From NCBI RefSeq assembly GCF_037893015.1, contig NC_133665.1, forward strand, positions 21,923,207 through 21,987,206: DNA of 64,000 nt, read 5' to 3'. Both the position numbers and the translations under genes were made by a program. A model generated the notes under the pieces. The model worked only from the letters and a program-made list of their open reading frames with translations, was not told where the DNA came from and did not search any database. The DNA comes from Macrotis lagotis. Taxonomy: Eukaryota; Chordata; Mammalia; Peramelemorphia; Peramelidae. This document shows, in pieces, positions 20,041 through 31,650 of the stretch (its first letter is position 1; each line of letters begins with the position of its first letter).

Positions 20041-20813
20041 GAGTGACTTGTGAATTTTTTTTATTTTTTTTTTGTTTTATTGAACTGCTTCCCTCCATCC
20101 CCCATTTTTTTATATTTTTTTTATGAAATTGACACTTGGATAATGGAACGAGAAGTTACATAGTTAGAAATGAAGGGGATATTGAAAGAAAAGATATTAA
20201 CAATGAGATTTACAAATTAATGAAAAGGAATGCCCTAGGAAAAATACTTCTGTGGTCTAGAGTATATAGTAAAAAGTGAAAGGGAGGAAGACAGATTGGG
20301 TTGTAAAAACCTGAGCACAAAAGATGGCTACAGTGAGTGTTTTAGGGGGTTGAGGCCTGATGTTGTAAATAAGAATAGCCAGAATACTGAACTTTAGCTA
20401 ACTTAGACCAGAGATCATCAATCTTTGTTTAAATTGAAGTAAAAAAGGAAGCCCTAAAGATAACTAAAGAGCCAGGTCTGCTTAGAATCCTTGACAAAAA
20501 GTCTTATCTCTTTCAGGTCATGAAGAACCGTTCTATAAATTACATCTGAGGAAAAAGGAAGTGGAGATATGAAGCAATTAGGATAATTCAGGTCCAGACT
20601 ACCATACTCTTTTCTAGAAACAGAAAAGATGAGGTCTGGGGAGTAACAATTAGATGGAGTTGATTTCTATAAGGTGAATAATTGCCCTTTCAAACCACCT
20701 ATCTAGTCACAGGGGATAGAGAATGAGAAGACACTGGCTTCTTATCATTTCTTGCCTTATCTCTTACATTTTATGTGTGTCTGTTGTATCTTCAAATTAT
20801 TACTTTCTCAGTT
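20041..20813. other. No recognised feature
   Basis: T-rich start (20055-20125), perhaps a decayed poly(A) end, then plain sequence. Confidence 0.35.
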
Positions 20814-20828
20814 AAAAGTTGGGGTAAG

Positions 20829-20978
20829 AGGGGCGGCCAGGTGGCGTAGTGGATAAGGCACCGGCCTTGGAGTCAGGAGTACCTGGGTTCAAATCCAGTC
20901 TCAGACACTTAATAATTACCTAGCTGCGTGGCCTTGGGCAAGCCACTTAACCCCATTTGCCTTGCAAAAACCTAAAAA
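20829..20978 (+). mobile_element. WSINE1-type SINE, well preserved
   Basis: GGGGCGGCCAGGTGGCGTAG through CTTGCAAAAACCTAAAAA. It is flanked by an exact 15-bp repeat AAAAGTTGGGGTAAG (20814-20828 and 20979-20993). The exact repeat and low divergence suggest a fairly recent insertion. Confidence 0.92.
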
Positions 20979-20993
20979 AAAAGTTGGGGTAAG

Positions 20994-21414
20994 GAAAGAG
21001 GGGAAAGGGAGCTGATGTTAGTGTGTTGGATGTACTTTGTTGCTTGGTTGGACTGTCTTTTTCACTGAATACAAAATCTGTTAGAAGGGCAGCTTAACTT
21101 TTCCTAGGGCACGATGTTATAGCTGAATAGGTCAATCCAAGAATGTACTGGGTCAAGCTGATCTCTTAGTCACTGAGCTGCCTCCACATACTGCCAGGCA
21201 GAACTCAGCAGGATGCTGTGCTGATGAAACTGATATCAAATTGGGCTCATTGTTTGGGTTTTGCCAGCTCAGAGAGAGAGTGTAAATAGCAATTGTTTTT
21301 TATATTGTCCAGAAATTCTGAAAATTTTCCCCTCCTAGATTTATTCTTTTGGGAAGTCAAACTAGGATATCTTTTGCCTGAATTCTTACCTAACTTTTAA
21401 TCACTGAATGGATT
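20994..21414. other. No recognised feature
   Basis: Plain sequence between two SINEs. Confidence 0.35.
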
Positions 21415-21600
21415 TTGCTTCAGACAAACAACAGTTTGTCTGAGGGACCATCGCCTGTTATCCAGAACTATGTCTTGCCACTGGACTCTGATGATTCTGG
21501 AGGAGAGAGTGGTGCTAATGACTTTGCACAGCTCCTGATGTCATCGTTACACTTTGATAAAGAAGGACAAGCAACAGCAACAATGCCAAAATGAGACAAT
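21415..21600 (+). mobile_element. RTE-tailed SINE (3' part)
   Basis: TGTCTTGCCACTGGACTCTG, GAGAGTGGTGCTAATGACTT, then the tail TAAAGAAGGACAAGCAACAG and CAACA. Same body and tail as the copies at 33466 and 51031. Confidence 0.65.
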
Positions 21601-22085
21601 CAGGTCAGTCAGCTGCTAGGCTTTTAACAGGATGCAGTTTCAATCCACATGAGGTGATTCTTAGAGGCAGTTAGCAAATCTTTAGTATCCACAATCTCTG
21701 GTTCAGTTGGGTGACATAATGCTCTGTTCACCAAAGGCGACAATTCCAGAGCCTGGCAGAACCCTTTTCTCTTTGAATCCCCCAGAGCCATGTTCTGAAG
21801 TTTATCACCTTTCAGGAAGGAGGTTGGAGATGTCTAGCCTCTCCTGGTTGACAATTTTTCCTGGTTCAGTATAAATTGTCAGTGAGGAACCCATATTTAC
21901 GTTGACCAGCCAGGTCCATTTCCCAGATTCCTGTTGGGATCTTATGATGTGTGTCTGAAGACAAAAGTGTAGAAGCAGTCTGAGCCCTAGGGACCTCAGA
22001 ATTAATTGTCTCTACTGTCCTTTTTATGTGCAGTTTTATTAGGAGAGCCTCAGACCCTTTTTAAGATGTAGAGTGTCTCCTTTAC
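21601..22085. other. No recognised feature
   Basis: Low-copy by eye. No exon-like frame. Confidence 0.35.
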
Positions 22086-22240
22086 TAAAAAATGCCTCTC
22101 CTTCATATTTACAGATAGGAAACCGAGGCAGACAAAATGAAGTCAGTTGTGCAGGGTCATGAAGCTGAGAAGTATCTAGAACAGGATTCAAACTCAGCTC
22201 TTCTTGATTCCCAGCCCAGTATTTTATCCATTATAACACC
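22086..22240 (-). mobile_element. MIR-type SINE
   Basis: ACAGATAGGAAACCGAGGCA, GTTGTGCAGGGTCATGAAGC, ACAGGATTCAAACTCAGCTC. Confidence 0.6.
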
Positions 22241-22915
22241 CAATCTCCTCTTTTGATCTTTACTATAACAATGTGGGGTATGTATGGCTTTCATGTCTCA
22301 GACATAAAGGAACTCAGTTCCTGTATGAGGCAAAATAGGTTGCTTTTTTTCAACATCTCTTCCATTTTGTTACTTATTTAGTGTTTATCACATCCTTTTT
22401 GCCTCTCCTTCTCCACTCCTGGGTGGAAGGACTCCTGCTTTATACCTCCTGACTAACCCTCTGGATTTGTTGACCTCCAGTAAGTTATTCTTTTAGCCCC
22501 TGTCCCTTCCTGGTGGGAGTATATCATCTGTTTAGGAAGTAAAACAAAACAAAAATATTGATATTGATATTATTGTCAGAAAAGGTGATGGAGGCCATAT
22601 GACTATTTCTTTGTTAAAATAATTTATTTTAAAAAATATAAATAAATATTAAAATATTTTTATACATTTCAAGGGCATCTTTGATATAGATATGAGAACA
22701 CAGGCTTTCACAAACTATCTCACACAATTCACATCTTTATAGTTACATAATTGTCTGAATTGTACAGAGAAAACAAAACCCCACTGTGCTGATTATTTGT
22801 TGATTAAGAAAGAATTCTGATTCAGTTGATAGACCAAAAAGTTGCCTCAAAAGTTTTCCTTCAAAGTGTCTATAATGCACAAGTGAAAATCATACAAGAT
22901 TACTTCAAAGAAGTA
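22241..22915. other. No recognised feature
   Basis: AT-rich between 22610 and 22680. The right end might still belong to the L1 5' UTR that follows. Confidence 0.3.
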
Positions 22916-24788
22916 ATATTTGATGTGGAGTAAAAGTAGGGGTTCACTGGGGGCTCTCCCCCAAACCCTTCAAATACCTTAGAACCCACAAAATGATGAA
23001 ATAGAATGATTTTCCAGCCTATGACAACTTGTAAGATCAGCGGGAAACTTGTTAAAGTAGGGGTGAGTGAGGAGTGCAGTGCAGGCTGCACTGGCACAGT
23101 CTGGTCACCCACAATCCAAGATCAGGCAGCAAGCTTTTGGGTCAGGGACAGCATTTGGAAGGTTAGCAGGAAAAGTCTGTTGCAGCAGGATGGGAATGGA
23201 GCACAGTCCAACACAGACCCCAGCAAACCAGGAACAATATTGGGGAGTCAATGAATTGGTAGCTGCTTCTGGAGTGCTCCACCCACAGACAGCAGTGCAG
23301 TCAAAAGGAAATTACAGGGTTCTTTTTGCTATCACTGGGGCAGGACTATACTACTTTGATCATACTCAAATCAGGGTCGCAGTTCTGGATCAAAGTCCCA
23401 GGAAGAGGAGAGGCAGCAGCACAGTAGTCTGCTGCCACAGGGGAGCAGGGACCCTCCTCATAATTCCAGGGCAGAAAGGAGTGCTTGTGATCACACACAC
23501 AGACCAGAGCACAGGCCTGGAGAGTAGTAACAACTTCTTAGATCATACCACTTTGGAATAACTAAAAACTTACATGTTCTTAGAAGTATCTCTGAAAACA
23601 GCTGCAAAAAAAACCTCAAAAGCTTGGAACAGTGTACCCTCCACCCTTTTACTAAGATAAGGTTGAAATGGATATAGGATTTGGACTTAAAAGATGAGAG
23701 CATAAGCCAGTTAGGAGAATAAGGAATATTTTATCAGAGCTATGGAAAGGGGAGAAGTTTTTGACCAAACGAGAGAGAGAGAGAATATTATAAAATGCAA
23801 AATGGATAATTTTGATTACATCAAATTAAAAAGGTTTTACACAAACAAAATCAATGCAACCAAGATTAAAAAGAATGTAATAAGTTGATACACAATTTTT
23901 ACAGTCAGTGTTTCAGCTAAAGGAATAATTCCTAAAATATATAGAGAACTGAGTCAAATTTATAAGAATATAAGCCATTCTCCAATTGATAAATGGTCAG
24001 AGGATATGAACAGGCAGTTCTCAGATGAAGAAATTAAAGCTATTGATAGTCATATCAAAAAATGCTTCTAAATCATTATTGATTAGAGAAGTGCAAATTA
24101 AAACAGCTTTGAGGTGTACTACCTTATACCTACCAGATTGGCCAATATGGAGGGGATATGATCAATATTGAATCAATATTGGAGGGGACATGAAGTAAAC
24201 TGGTTTACTAATACATTGTTGGTAGAATTATGAAATTATCCACCCTTTCTGGAGAGCAATTTAGACAATGAATCTGTGCATACCCTTTGCTCCAGCAATA
24301 CCACTACTAGATCTGTATCCCAAAGAGATCATAAGAGAAGGTTAAAAAAAAATCCAGTTATACAAAAATATTTCTAGCAGTTCTATTTATAGTGGCAAAG
24401 AAATGGAAATTGAGGGGATGTCCATCAAATGAGGAATGAATGGACAAATTGTATATGAGTGTATTGAAGTACTATTGTTCTATAAGAAATCATGAGGTAC
24501 AGGATTTCAGAAAAGCTGGAAAGACTTGTATGAACTAATATTAAGTAAAGTGAGCAGAACCAGCAACATTGTTGTGATGATCAAATATGATTGACTTACT
24601 CTTCTCAACAGATCAAACAGATCAAAGACAATTCTTTTTTTTAATATATATTTTTTTATTTTTCCAACTACCTTCAATGGTAGTTATTAACAATAATTTT
24701 GGGGGCAAGATTTTAAGTGTTGAATTTTTCTCTCTCCCTTATCTCCTCATATATGTACATACTCACACACCCACACACATATACTTGC

Positions 24789-24819
<31 letters not shown>

Positions 24820-25170
24820 AAATTAAACATAGGTTCATATTAATCAGATCAAAGACAATTCTAAAAGATGTGATGGAGTATCGCATCCACATCCAGAGAA
24901 GGAACTATGGAGAATGAATTTAGACCAAAGTTCACTATTTTCATTTTTTTTTAATTTGTTTTTCCCCCCTCATGGTTTTTTCCTTTTTTGTTCTAATTCT
25001 TTCACAACATGATTAATATGTTTAACAAGTTACACTTAAATAACGTATTAGCTCACTGTCAAGGGAAGAGAAGAGGAAAGGGAGGGAGGGAGAAAAATAA
25101 TGGAACTTAAAACCTTAAAAAAATGATTGTTGAAAACTATCTTTGCATGTAGTTGGAAAAATAAGTGTTT
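22916..25170 (+). mobile_element. L1 with internal deletion (5' UTR joined to ORF2 3' end)
   Basis: The left part (about 22916-23650) looks like a marsupial L1 5' UTR, with features such as TCTCTGAAAACAGCTGCAAA and GTACCCTCCACCC. At about 23650 it passes directly to the end of L1 ORF2. Plus-frame residues read DNFDYIKLKRFYTNK, then KIYRELSQIYKN, DKWSEDMNRQFSDEEIKAID and HIKKCF, with many stops. These match human L1 ORF2p KWDLIKLKSF, IYNELKQIYKK and KWAKDMNRHFSKEDI. ORF1 and most of ORF2 are missing. The 3' UTR ends near 25170 in an A-rich tail. A short inverted L1 tail is inserted at 24636-24844. Confidence 0.68.
24636..24844 (-). mobile_element. Short L1 tail inserted in the L1 3' end
   Basis: Starts with a T run (minus-strand poly(A)) and carries an L1-type 3' UTR fragment (TTTTTCCAACTACCTTCAAT) plus an AT microsatellite. 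It is flanked by an exact 18-bp repeat CAGATCAAAGACAATTCT at 24618-24635 and 24845-24862, so it is a clean 5'-truncated insertion. Confidence 0.75.
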
Positions 25171-25224
25171 ATTTTAAAAAAAAAGAATTCTATCCATCGA
25201 GAGAGAGAGAGAGAGAGATGGTGT

Positions 25225-25495
25225 CTGATTACAGATTGAAGCATACTTTTTTTTAACTTTATTTTTCATGAGGTTCCTTTTTTTGGAGGGGTCTATGTTT
25301 TCTTTCACAACATGACTATTATGGAAATGTTTTGCATAATTACATATTTTAAGCCTATATCAAATTACTTGCTTTCTCATTGAGGGAAGGTAGGGTGGTA
25401 AGAAGGGAGAGAATTTGGAAGACCAAGTTTTAAAAATGAATGTTAAAACTTGTTTTTACATGTAACTGGGGGAAAATAAAATATTAAAAAAGAAA
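25225..25495 (+). mobile_element. 5'-truncated L1 3' end
   Basis: Contains the marsupial L1 3' UTR series: ACAGATTGAAGCATACTTTT, ATGGAAATGTTTTGCATAAT, a G-rich stretch (GGGAAGGTAGGGTGG), then TGTTTTTACATGTAACTGGG and an A-rich end. It lies downstream of the L1 at 22916-25170 after a GA run (about 25200-25219). Confidence 0.7.
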
Positions 25496-25835
25496 GATGC
25501 AGTATTTCTGATCATTAACATAAAGCAAGGTATAAGGGAGATAGATATATGCTGTAGGTATTTGTCACTCTCATGGGATGTTTCTGAATTATTGTGATAC
25601 TACTGTCTCATGATTTACATTCTCCTCTGATCATTCCTCATTCTCTGCTGCTGGCTCATCATCAACATTACCCTAACTAAACTATGGGTGTTCTCCAAGA
25701 TTCAACCTAAGTTTTCTTTTTTCCCTCTATACTCTCCAGGTAATTTCATTAGATTTGCTTGGTTTATCCATATAAAGGACATAATAATACATATTTGTAC
25801 AAATACATAATTTATAAATACACCTTTCTGTCTGG
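25496..25835. other. No recognised feature
   Basis: Plain AT-rich sequence. Confidence 0.35.
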
Positions 25836-26045
25836 GCAGCTATCTGGCACAGTGGATAGAACAATGGGCTTGAAATCTAGAAAAACATCTTCATGAATTC
25901 AGACTCATAAACTGGGTGACCCTGGACAAGTCACTTAACCTTGTTTGCCTCAGTTCTTCTGTAAAATATGCTGGAGAAGAAATGACAAACCATCCTAAAT
26001 GGAATTACAAAGGATCAGACATAACTGAAATAATTGAACAACAAA
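25836..26045 (+). mobile_element. MAR1-type SINE
   Basis: Head GGGCAGCTATCTGGCACAGT, then GACAAGTCACTTAACCTTGT, CTGGAGAAGAAATGACAAAC and the tail GGATCAGACATAACTGAAAT. Followed by a tetranucleotide repeat that probably grew from its tail. Confidence 0.75.
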
Positions 26046-26049
26046 TCAC

Positions 26050-26112
26050 TCTATCCATCATCTATCCATCCATCCAACCATCCATTCATCCATCCGTTTA
26101 TCTATTTATCTT
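26050..26112 (+). repeat. (ATCC)n-like tetranucleotide repeat
   Basis: Imperfect CATC/ATCC tandem units directly after a MAR1-type SINE tail. Confidence 0.85.
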
Positions 26113-26164
26113 CATTCTTTTTGTTGAGCTTCAGTGCTACAAAACCAATTACCAAACCAGTTTC

Positions 26165-27055
26165 AAATTGGGTGTCCCAGAGACTCTTTAAATTTGTATC
26201 TAAAACTATACTCATCTTTACCCCTAAACCCTCCTGTCTTCTAAATTTCCTAGTTCTATCATTGTTTTTCTAGTGGCTTAGATTCAAAACATTATCCAGG
26301 ACTCCTTCTTTCTCTCCACATATCTGATCAGATGCCAAATCTTACCATTCCTCACTTCACATCTCTTGCATCTGGGCTCTTCCCTCTATTAACATAGCTA
26401 TTATTTTTAGTTTAAGCTCTTATCATTTCTTGCCTAGATTATTGCAATAGTCTCATAGTTGGTCTACTGGCTTCAAGTTTCTTACGACTACAGTTTAGCT
26501 GCCAAAGTAATTTTCATTTAGTGCAGGCCATGTGATTCTCCTAAACCAATTTTCGTGATTTTCTATTGCTGCTATGATAAAATGTCAAGTACTCTGTTTA
26601 GTTTTTCCAGACTCATTGGACATTATTCCCCCTCCCACAGTCTGAAATTCAGCCAAACTGACCTGTCTGTTCCTTAATCACAACATTCTATCTCCCACCA
26701 TCTTTCCTTTGCATTGGCCATACTCTAGGGAGTACTATGGCGTACTCCTTCCCCTCTCCTCATGATGCAGCTCAGCCACCATCTTCTGCATGACCCACAG
26801 TAAGACTAATATAAAGCTTGTTGACTGACTTGCTGCTAGTTCCCTTGCTCTCAAAACTACCCTGTCTCTTTTAATTGATTAATTTTATAATTATACCATA
26901 CATATTTTCAATGTGCTTTTTGTCTCCCCATGTGAAGGTAAGTTTATTGAGAGGAGGATTTGTTTCATTCTTCGTACTTCTGTCTCTGTTCACCACAGTA
27001 CTTAGCATATGGTAGGCATGTGTATTCATAAATTCTTAATTGATTCCTGTCCTAT
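26165..27055 (+). mobile_element. L2-type LINE fragment
   Basis: About 0.9 kb: ATTATTGCAATAGTCTCATA, GTTTAGCTGCCAAAGTAATT, then ACAGTACTTAGCATATGGTA and an end like the L2-group 3' tail. No open frame. Confidence 0.55.
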
Positions 27056-27799
27056 TTGTAGATAACTGTTTTGATTGCATCAAACTCAGGAGTAGTGTCC
27101 TAGCTGAGATCTACAACTACTCAAAAGTTTGACCTTCTACAATGGAACAACCAAATGTATAAAGAATGCCTATTATCCAGACTATATTATACAGTTGAAT
27201 GAGTAACCCATAGAATTTGGTCTATCAATAAACATATCCTAAATAGACACTGTGTGTGGATAATGAATTAGGCCTAGAATTTGGTTTGGATATATTATGC
27301 CTTTCTTTTAGGACCCCAAGCTTCTCCCTGTAACAAAAGCTGAACTTCTGACAGAATCCTAGTGAAACTGTATAATTATGAATCATAGAAAAATATCTTC
27401 TTCAAAGGATTAAGGCTGTGATTCAACTAAAACACCATGGAGAGGTTTATGATAAGTATGGTTAGGCTGCAACATATGACCAACAAACTGAACAGAAGCT
27501 GCATAAAGACAGATTCCTTCACATCATAGAGATGTATGACTAGGAAAGAAGATTAGGATATGTAGTGAAGGGTAACTGATGGACAGCCTGAATCCTCTGT
27601 AGTTACCCTCAAGATACCAAGAAATCAGGATGCCCTGGGAAGAATACAACAGAGGGTATATCAATTGTTGTGTGGTGTGAGAAGTGCATGAATTGGGTTG
27701 TGATCCATGAATTTGTTAGAGGGAATACCAATATCTCTACATCAGTAAGACTACAATCCATAAAAGTTGTTCTTATAGATCAATACAGGGGGATGGGAT
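27056..27799. other. Unrecognised sequence, possibly an old transposon or retrocopy
   Basis: A frame-like stretch around 27410-27700 reads with residues such as KHHGEVYDKYG, LHKDRFLHIIEMYD and KKSGCPGKNTTEGI but has stops. I could not assign a family. Confidence 0.25.
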
Positions 27800-28160
27800 T
27801 ATTTCTTTGGTTATGAGTGGACAAGGAAACTGTCTTTGAGAAGCAAAGTGAGTTGTATGAAGTCACATGGTGGCAGATATGAAATCAGAATCCAAATATC
27901 CTGTTTTAGTTTTAATCTTTCCATTAGGACATGATAGTTAATAACTATATTTATATAGTTCTTTCAGATTTATAAAGTACCTTACATATTATCTTACTTG
28001 ATTAACTTAAGCTAGGTGGTAGTCATTATTATTAACATCCTTATATTTCAAATGCAGAAGCTGAGGCTATGAGATATCCGAGCTGGTGTCTGAGACAGAA
28101 TTTAAAATTAAGTCTTACTGATTCCCATGTCCAATACCTGCTCCACCACCGAGTTTTATT
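27800..28160 (-). mobile_element. Two MIR-type SINE fragments
   Basis: GGACAAGGAAACTGTCTTTG (27820 region) and GCAGAAGCTGAGGCTATGAG (28055 region), each followed by the reversed MIR pattern. Confidence 0.5.
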
Positions 28161-29067
28161 ACCTCAAATGAGGGGAATGATTCTTCTTGCAATTGTAAAT
28201 CTCCATTGAATTTGCTTCTACACTTCTCTTTGACCTTGTATTATCTAATCTCTATTTTCTTCCCAATCATTCCCTTTACTCATTTTCATTTTGGTTTCTC
28301 TATCATGTCCATTCACAACTATTGAAATTGGGTCTCGTTGATCATTTGCCTTTAGATCCACTGTCTTATTTTTTAAAATGATCAAAACGAGCTCAGAACA
28401 ATTAAATGATTTGCCTAAATTCTCCGAATTTGTTTTGGAAAGAAACTATAACCAAAAGATAAAGACCACCTGGGGATGGAACTTTGTGAAAACTTACACC
28501 AAAATATCTCTATACAAATTCTGTAAGTCTTTCTATAAAAGAGCATGCTACATACATCAACCTCTTGTCCTAGTTGCCTAATCCTGAAACTCAATCCTAA
28601 TATGGTGGAAAGAGTGCTAGATTCTCTGATTCTTCTCCATCTCCTCTCTGGCCTTCTCCTTCCTCTTCCTCCTCCCTTCACTTCCTCCCTCCTCCCTCCT
28701 CTCCCTTCTTCCTCCTACTTCCTCCTATGATTTTGTGGCCATTCATTGACCTTTTTTCTTTCTATATCTTGACCATTCTGCACAATTTCAAGCTTTCCCT
28801 TCTATGAAAATGATTCCTAAGTCTATTCTACAAAAACTGATCATTTCTGAATTCTAGTTTCACATCTCTGTCTGCATGACAGCTCCATTCTGAAAAGCCT
28901 TTTGCTATCTTAAATCCATTTTCTCTAAAACTGAATTCATATTCTGGGTTGGTAATGAGCTTCCTTCTTAGAATTCACATAACACCTTATCCTATATATT
29001 TATTGAGTAATATAGTATAGCGTAATTATTTCTGCTGTTGTCTTGTTCTCCTACTATTAATTTCTTT
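28161..29067. other. No recognised gene
   Basis: CT-rich tract at 28640-28735. Otherwise plain AT-rich sequence. Confidence 0.35.
28640..28735. repeat. CT-rich low-complexity tract
   Basis: TCC/TTCC-rich stretch of about 95 bases with no coding meaning. Confidence 0.85.
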
Positions 29068-29175
29068 TTTTAATGAATGAAAGAATGTTTATTAAATTTT
29101 GACATAATGAATGAACGAATGTTTATTAAATTGTACAGCACCATACAAATGTAAGGTGTTACACTTACCTATGTC
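29068..29175 (-). mobile_element. L2-type 3' end with a small tandem duplication
   Basis: AATGAATGAAAGAATGTTTATTAAA-like segments occur twice (about 29074-29098 and 29107-29131), about 33 bp apart. Sits directly beside the 3' end of half-L1 copy A. Confidence 0.45.
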
Positions 29176-29363
29176 TCTTCTTTTTTAAAAATTTATTTTT
29201 TTATTCTCATTTTGTACAAATGTTTTTTTTACATTAATAAAATATTCTTGTTTACAAGTAAACAAAATACCCCTCCTCCTATAGATAGACTTGTTTGGGC
29301 GAAAAAAGTAAAGGGGAGAGGAAAAAAATTAAAATAAAAAAATAATAATAGTAATAATTGTAG

Positions 29364-29520
29364 GTATGGCCAGGTGGCGCAATGGATGAAGCAACAGCCC
29401 TGGAGCCACAAGCACCCGGATCCACATCCAGCCTCGTAAACCCAACAATCACCCAGCCGTGTGACATGCAAGCCACCCGATCCCCACTGCCCTGCAAAAA
29501 CCAAAAAAAAAAAAGAAAAA
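29364..29520 (+). mobile_element. WSINE1-related SINE in half-L1 copy A, T-to-C skewed
   Basis: Has the box A-like head (GGCCAGGTGGCGCAATGGAT) and the usual tail CCTGCAAAAACC followed by A-rich sequence. Against the WSINE1 copies in this window, more than half of the differences are T-to-C on the plus strand, for example ACCCAACAATCACCCAGC in place of ACTTAATAATTACCTAGC. It lies antisense to the host element. Confidence 0.7.
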
Positions 29521-29560
29521 GAAAAAAAGACCCCAAATAAAATAAAATAGTAATAATAGT

Positions 29561-29706
29561 AGGGGTGGCTGGGTGACAGACAGAGCATTGGCCCTTGAGC
29601 CAGGAGCACCTGGGTCCAAATCCGGCCCCAGACACCCAAAGATCACCCCGCTATGTGGCCCCAGGCAGGCCATCCAGCCCTACTTGCCCTGCACCCTCCC
29701 CCAAAT
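29561..29706 (+). mobile_element. WSINE1-related SINE in half-L1 copy A, second copy
   Basis: Head GGGGTGGCTGGGTGACAGAC, then AGCACCTGGGTCCAAATCCG and CAGACACCCAAAGATCACCC. It shares the C-rich replacements of the neighbouring copy at 29364-29520, so both may belong to one subfamily. Confidence 0.7.
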
Positions 29707-29911
29707 AATCATAACAAAAAATGTGCTTGAGTCTTTGTTCCAACACCAACAACTCTGTCATGGGTGGATCTCATTCTTTATGATAAGTCCATCACAAAAG
29801 TTATTTCCATATTTTTCCAACGTTGCCATTGCTGATGGCAACTCCCTCCTTTCTTATTTCTCCACTACCAAGTACTCTATTTTCTCTCTCCTTTCACTAT
29901 GACTCTGCTGT

Positions 29912-30052
29912 AGGGTAGCTGAGTGGTGCAGCAGACAGATCCCTGGTCCCAGGGCCAAGAAGCCCTGAGCCCCCATACCACCCCTTAGGCCCAGAATCCA
30001 CCTGGCCCTGTGGTCATGGGCAGGCCTTCCATTCCTAGCCCCTTGCAAGAAG
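29912..30052 (+). mobile_element. SINE embedded in the half-L1 3' UTR (copy A), shared with copy C
   Basis: Begins TAGGGTAGCTGAGTGGTGCA, followed by GCAGACAG, and ends CCCCTTGCAAGAAGT. The bases on either side are half-L1 3' UTR. The same SINE, in the same orientation relative to the element and at the same site (next to ATAACACATTTTCTTT), is present in copy C at 58665-58815, so it was carried by the ancestor of both. Confidence 0.75.
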
Positions 30053-30533
30053 TAAGAAAGAAAATGTGTTATATCTGGCCACTCTCCCCCCATGGTCCAT
30101 CCTCTCCTCCTTTATTCACATCCCCACCCCTTCCCCCTGCTCCCCCCCTCCTTCTTACTCCAGATGTCTATACCCCATTGAGTATATTTGCTGTTTCCTC
30201 TCCTAGCCATCTTCTGATGAGAGCAAAGTTTCCCTCATTCCCCCTTGCCTCCCCCCTTCAATATCATAGCAATAGCTCATTGTAATAAAAAAAATCTTAT
30301 GTGAAATATCTTGGACTATTCCCCCTCTCCTTTTTCTTTCTCCCATTCCATTTCCCTTTATTTTCTATTGACTCCATTTTTACACCATATTTTATCTTCG
30401 AATTCAGCTTTCTCCTGTGCTTCAACTATAAAAGCTCTCTCTACCTGCTCTATTAACTGAGAAGGTTCATATGAGTATTATCAGTGTCATTTTTCTATGC
30501 AGGAATACATGCAGTTCATCCTCATTAAGTCCC

Positions 30534-31650
30534 TCATATTTCCCCCCTCTCCTCCAATCTCCATGCTTCACCTGAGTCCTGTATCTGAAGATCAAACCTT
30601 CTGTTCAGCTCTGGCCATTCCAAAAGGAACCTTTGAAATTCCCCTGGTTCATTGAAAGTCCATCTTTTTCCCTGGAAGAGGACATTCAGCCTTGCTGGGT
30701 AGTTCATTCTTGGCTGCATTCTAAGCTCTCTTGCCTTCTGGTATATTGTATTCCAAGCCCTACGAGCTTCCAATGTAGCTGCTGCTAAGTCCTGTGTGAT
30801 CCTGACTGCAGCTCCATGATATTTGAACTGTGTCCTTCTGGCTGCTTGTAATATTTTCTCTTTGACTTGGGAGTTCTGGAACTTGGCTATAACATTCCTA
30901 GGGGTTGGTGTTTTGGGATCTCTTTCTCTGGGGGATCGGTGGATTCTCTCCATTTCTATTTTGCCCTCTGCTTCTAGACTATCAGGGCAATTTTCCTGTA
31001 GTAATTCTTTGAAAATGATGTCAAGGCTCTTTTCCTGATCATGACTTTCAGGTATTCCAATAATTTTTAAATTATCTTTCCTAAGTCTGTTTTCCATATC
31101 AGTTGTTTTTTCAATGAGATATTTCACATTTTCTTCTAATTTTTCATTTTTTTTTAGTTTTGAAGTATTGATTCCTGATTTCTGGTAAATTCATCAATCT
31201 CCCTGAATTCTATTCTTTGTCTGAAGGATTTGTTCTCCTCAGAGAGCTTTCTTATCTCTTTTTCCATCTGGCCAATTTTGCTTTTTAAGGCATTCTTCTC
31301 CTCAATAACTTTTTGAATGTTTTATCCATTTGACCTAAACTGGTTTTTAGCATGCTATTTTCTTCAGCATTTTTTTGGATTTCCTTGACTAAGCTGCTGA
31401 CTTCATTTTCATGTTTTTCCTGCATCTCTCTCCTTTCTTTTCCCAGTTTTTCTTCCAACTCCCTCATTTGATTTTCAAAGTCTTTTTTGAGCTCTATCAT
31501 AGCCTGAGCCCAATTTCTGTTTTTTCTTGGAGTCTTTAGATGCAGGAGCTTGTGCTTCCTCATCTTCAGACTGAGTATTTTGGTCCTTCTTGGGCTCATT
31601 TGCAAAATATTTCTCAATAGTCTTCTTTTTGTTTCTCTGCTTCCTCATTT
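30534..31650 (-). pseudogene. L1-type ORF1 of HAL1-like copy A
   Basis: Remains of an L1 ORF1 nucleic-acid-binding protein. The N-terminal part starts at MRKQRNKKKTIEKYF and has a charged segment (SEDEEAQAPASKD). The coiled coil (ELEEKLGKERREMQEKHENE) follows, then the RRM-like domain (DNLKIIGIPESHDQEKSLDI) and the C-terminal domain (RITQDLAAATLEARRAWNTI, PARLNVLFQGKRWTF). These match human L1 ORF1p in order. The frame is broken in the coiled-coil region between about 31130 and 31285 and again near 31500, while the RRM-CTD part (197 residues) stays open. Of the three copies this is the best preserved in its C-terminal half. Confidence 0.8.

Noticed and set aside
23067-23561. Open frame of 164 codons on the plus strand
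   Set aside because: Falls in a region that looks like an L1 5' UTR, with no recognisable domain.
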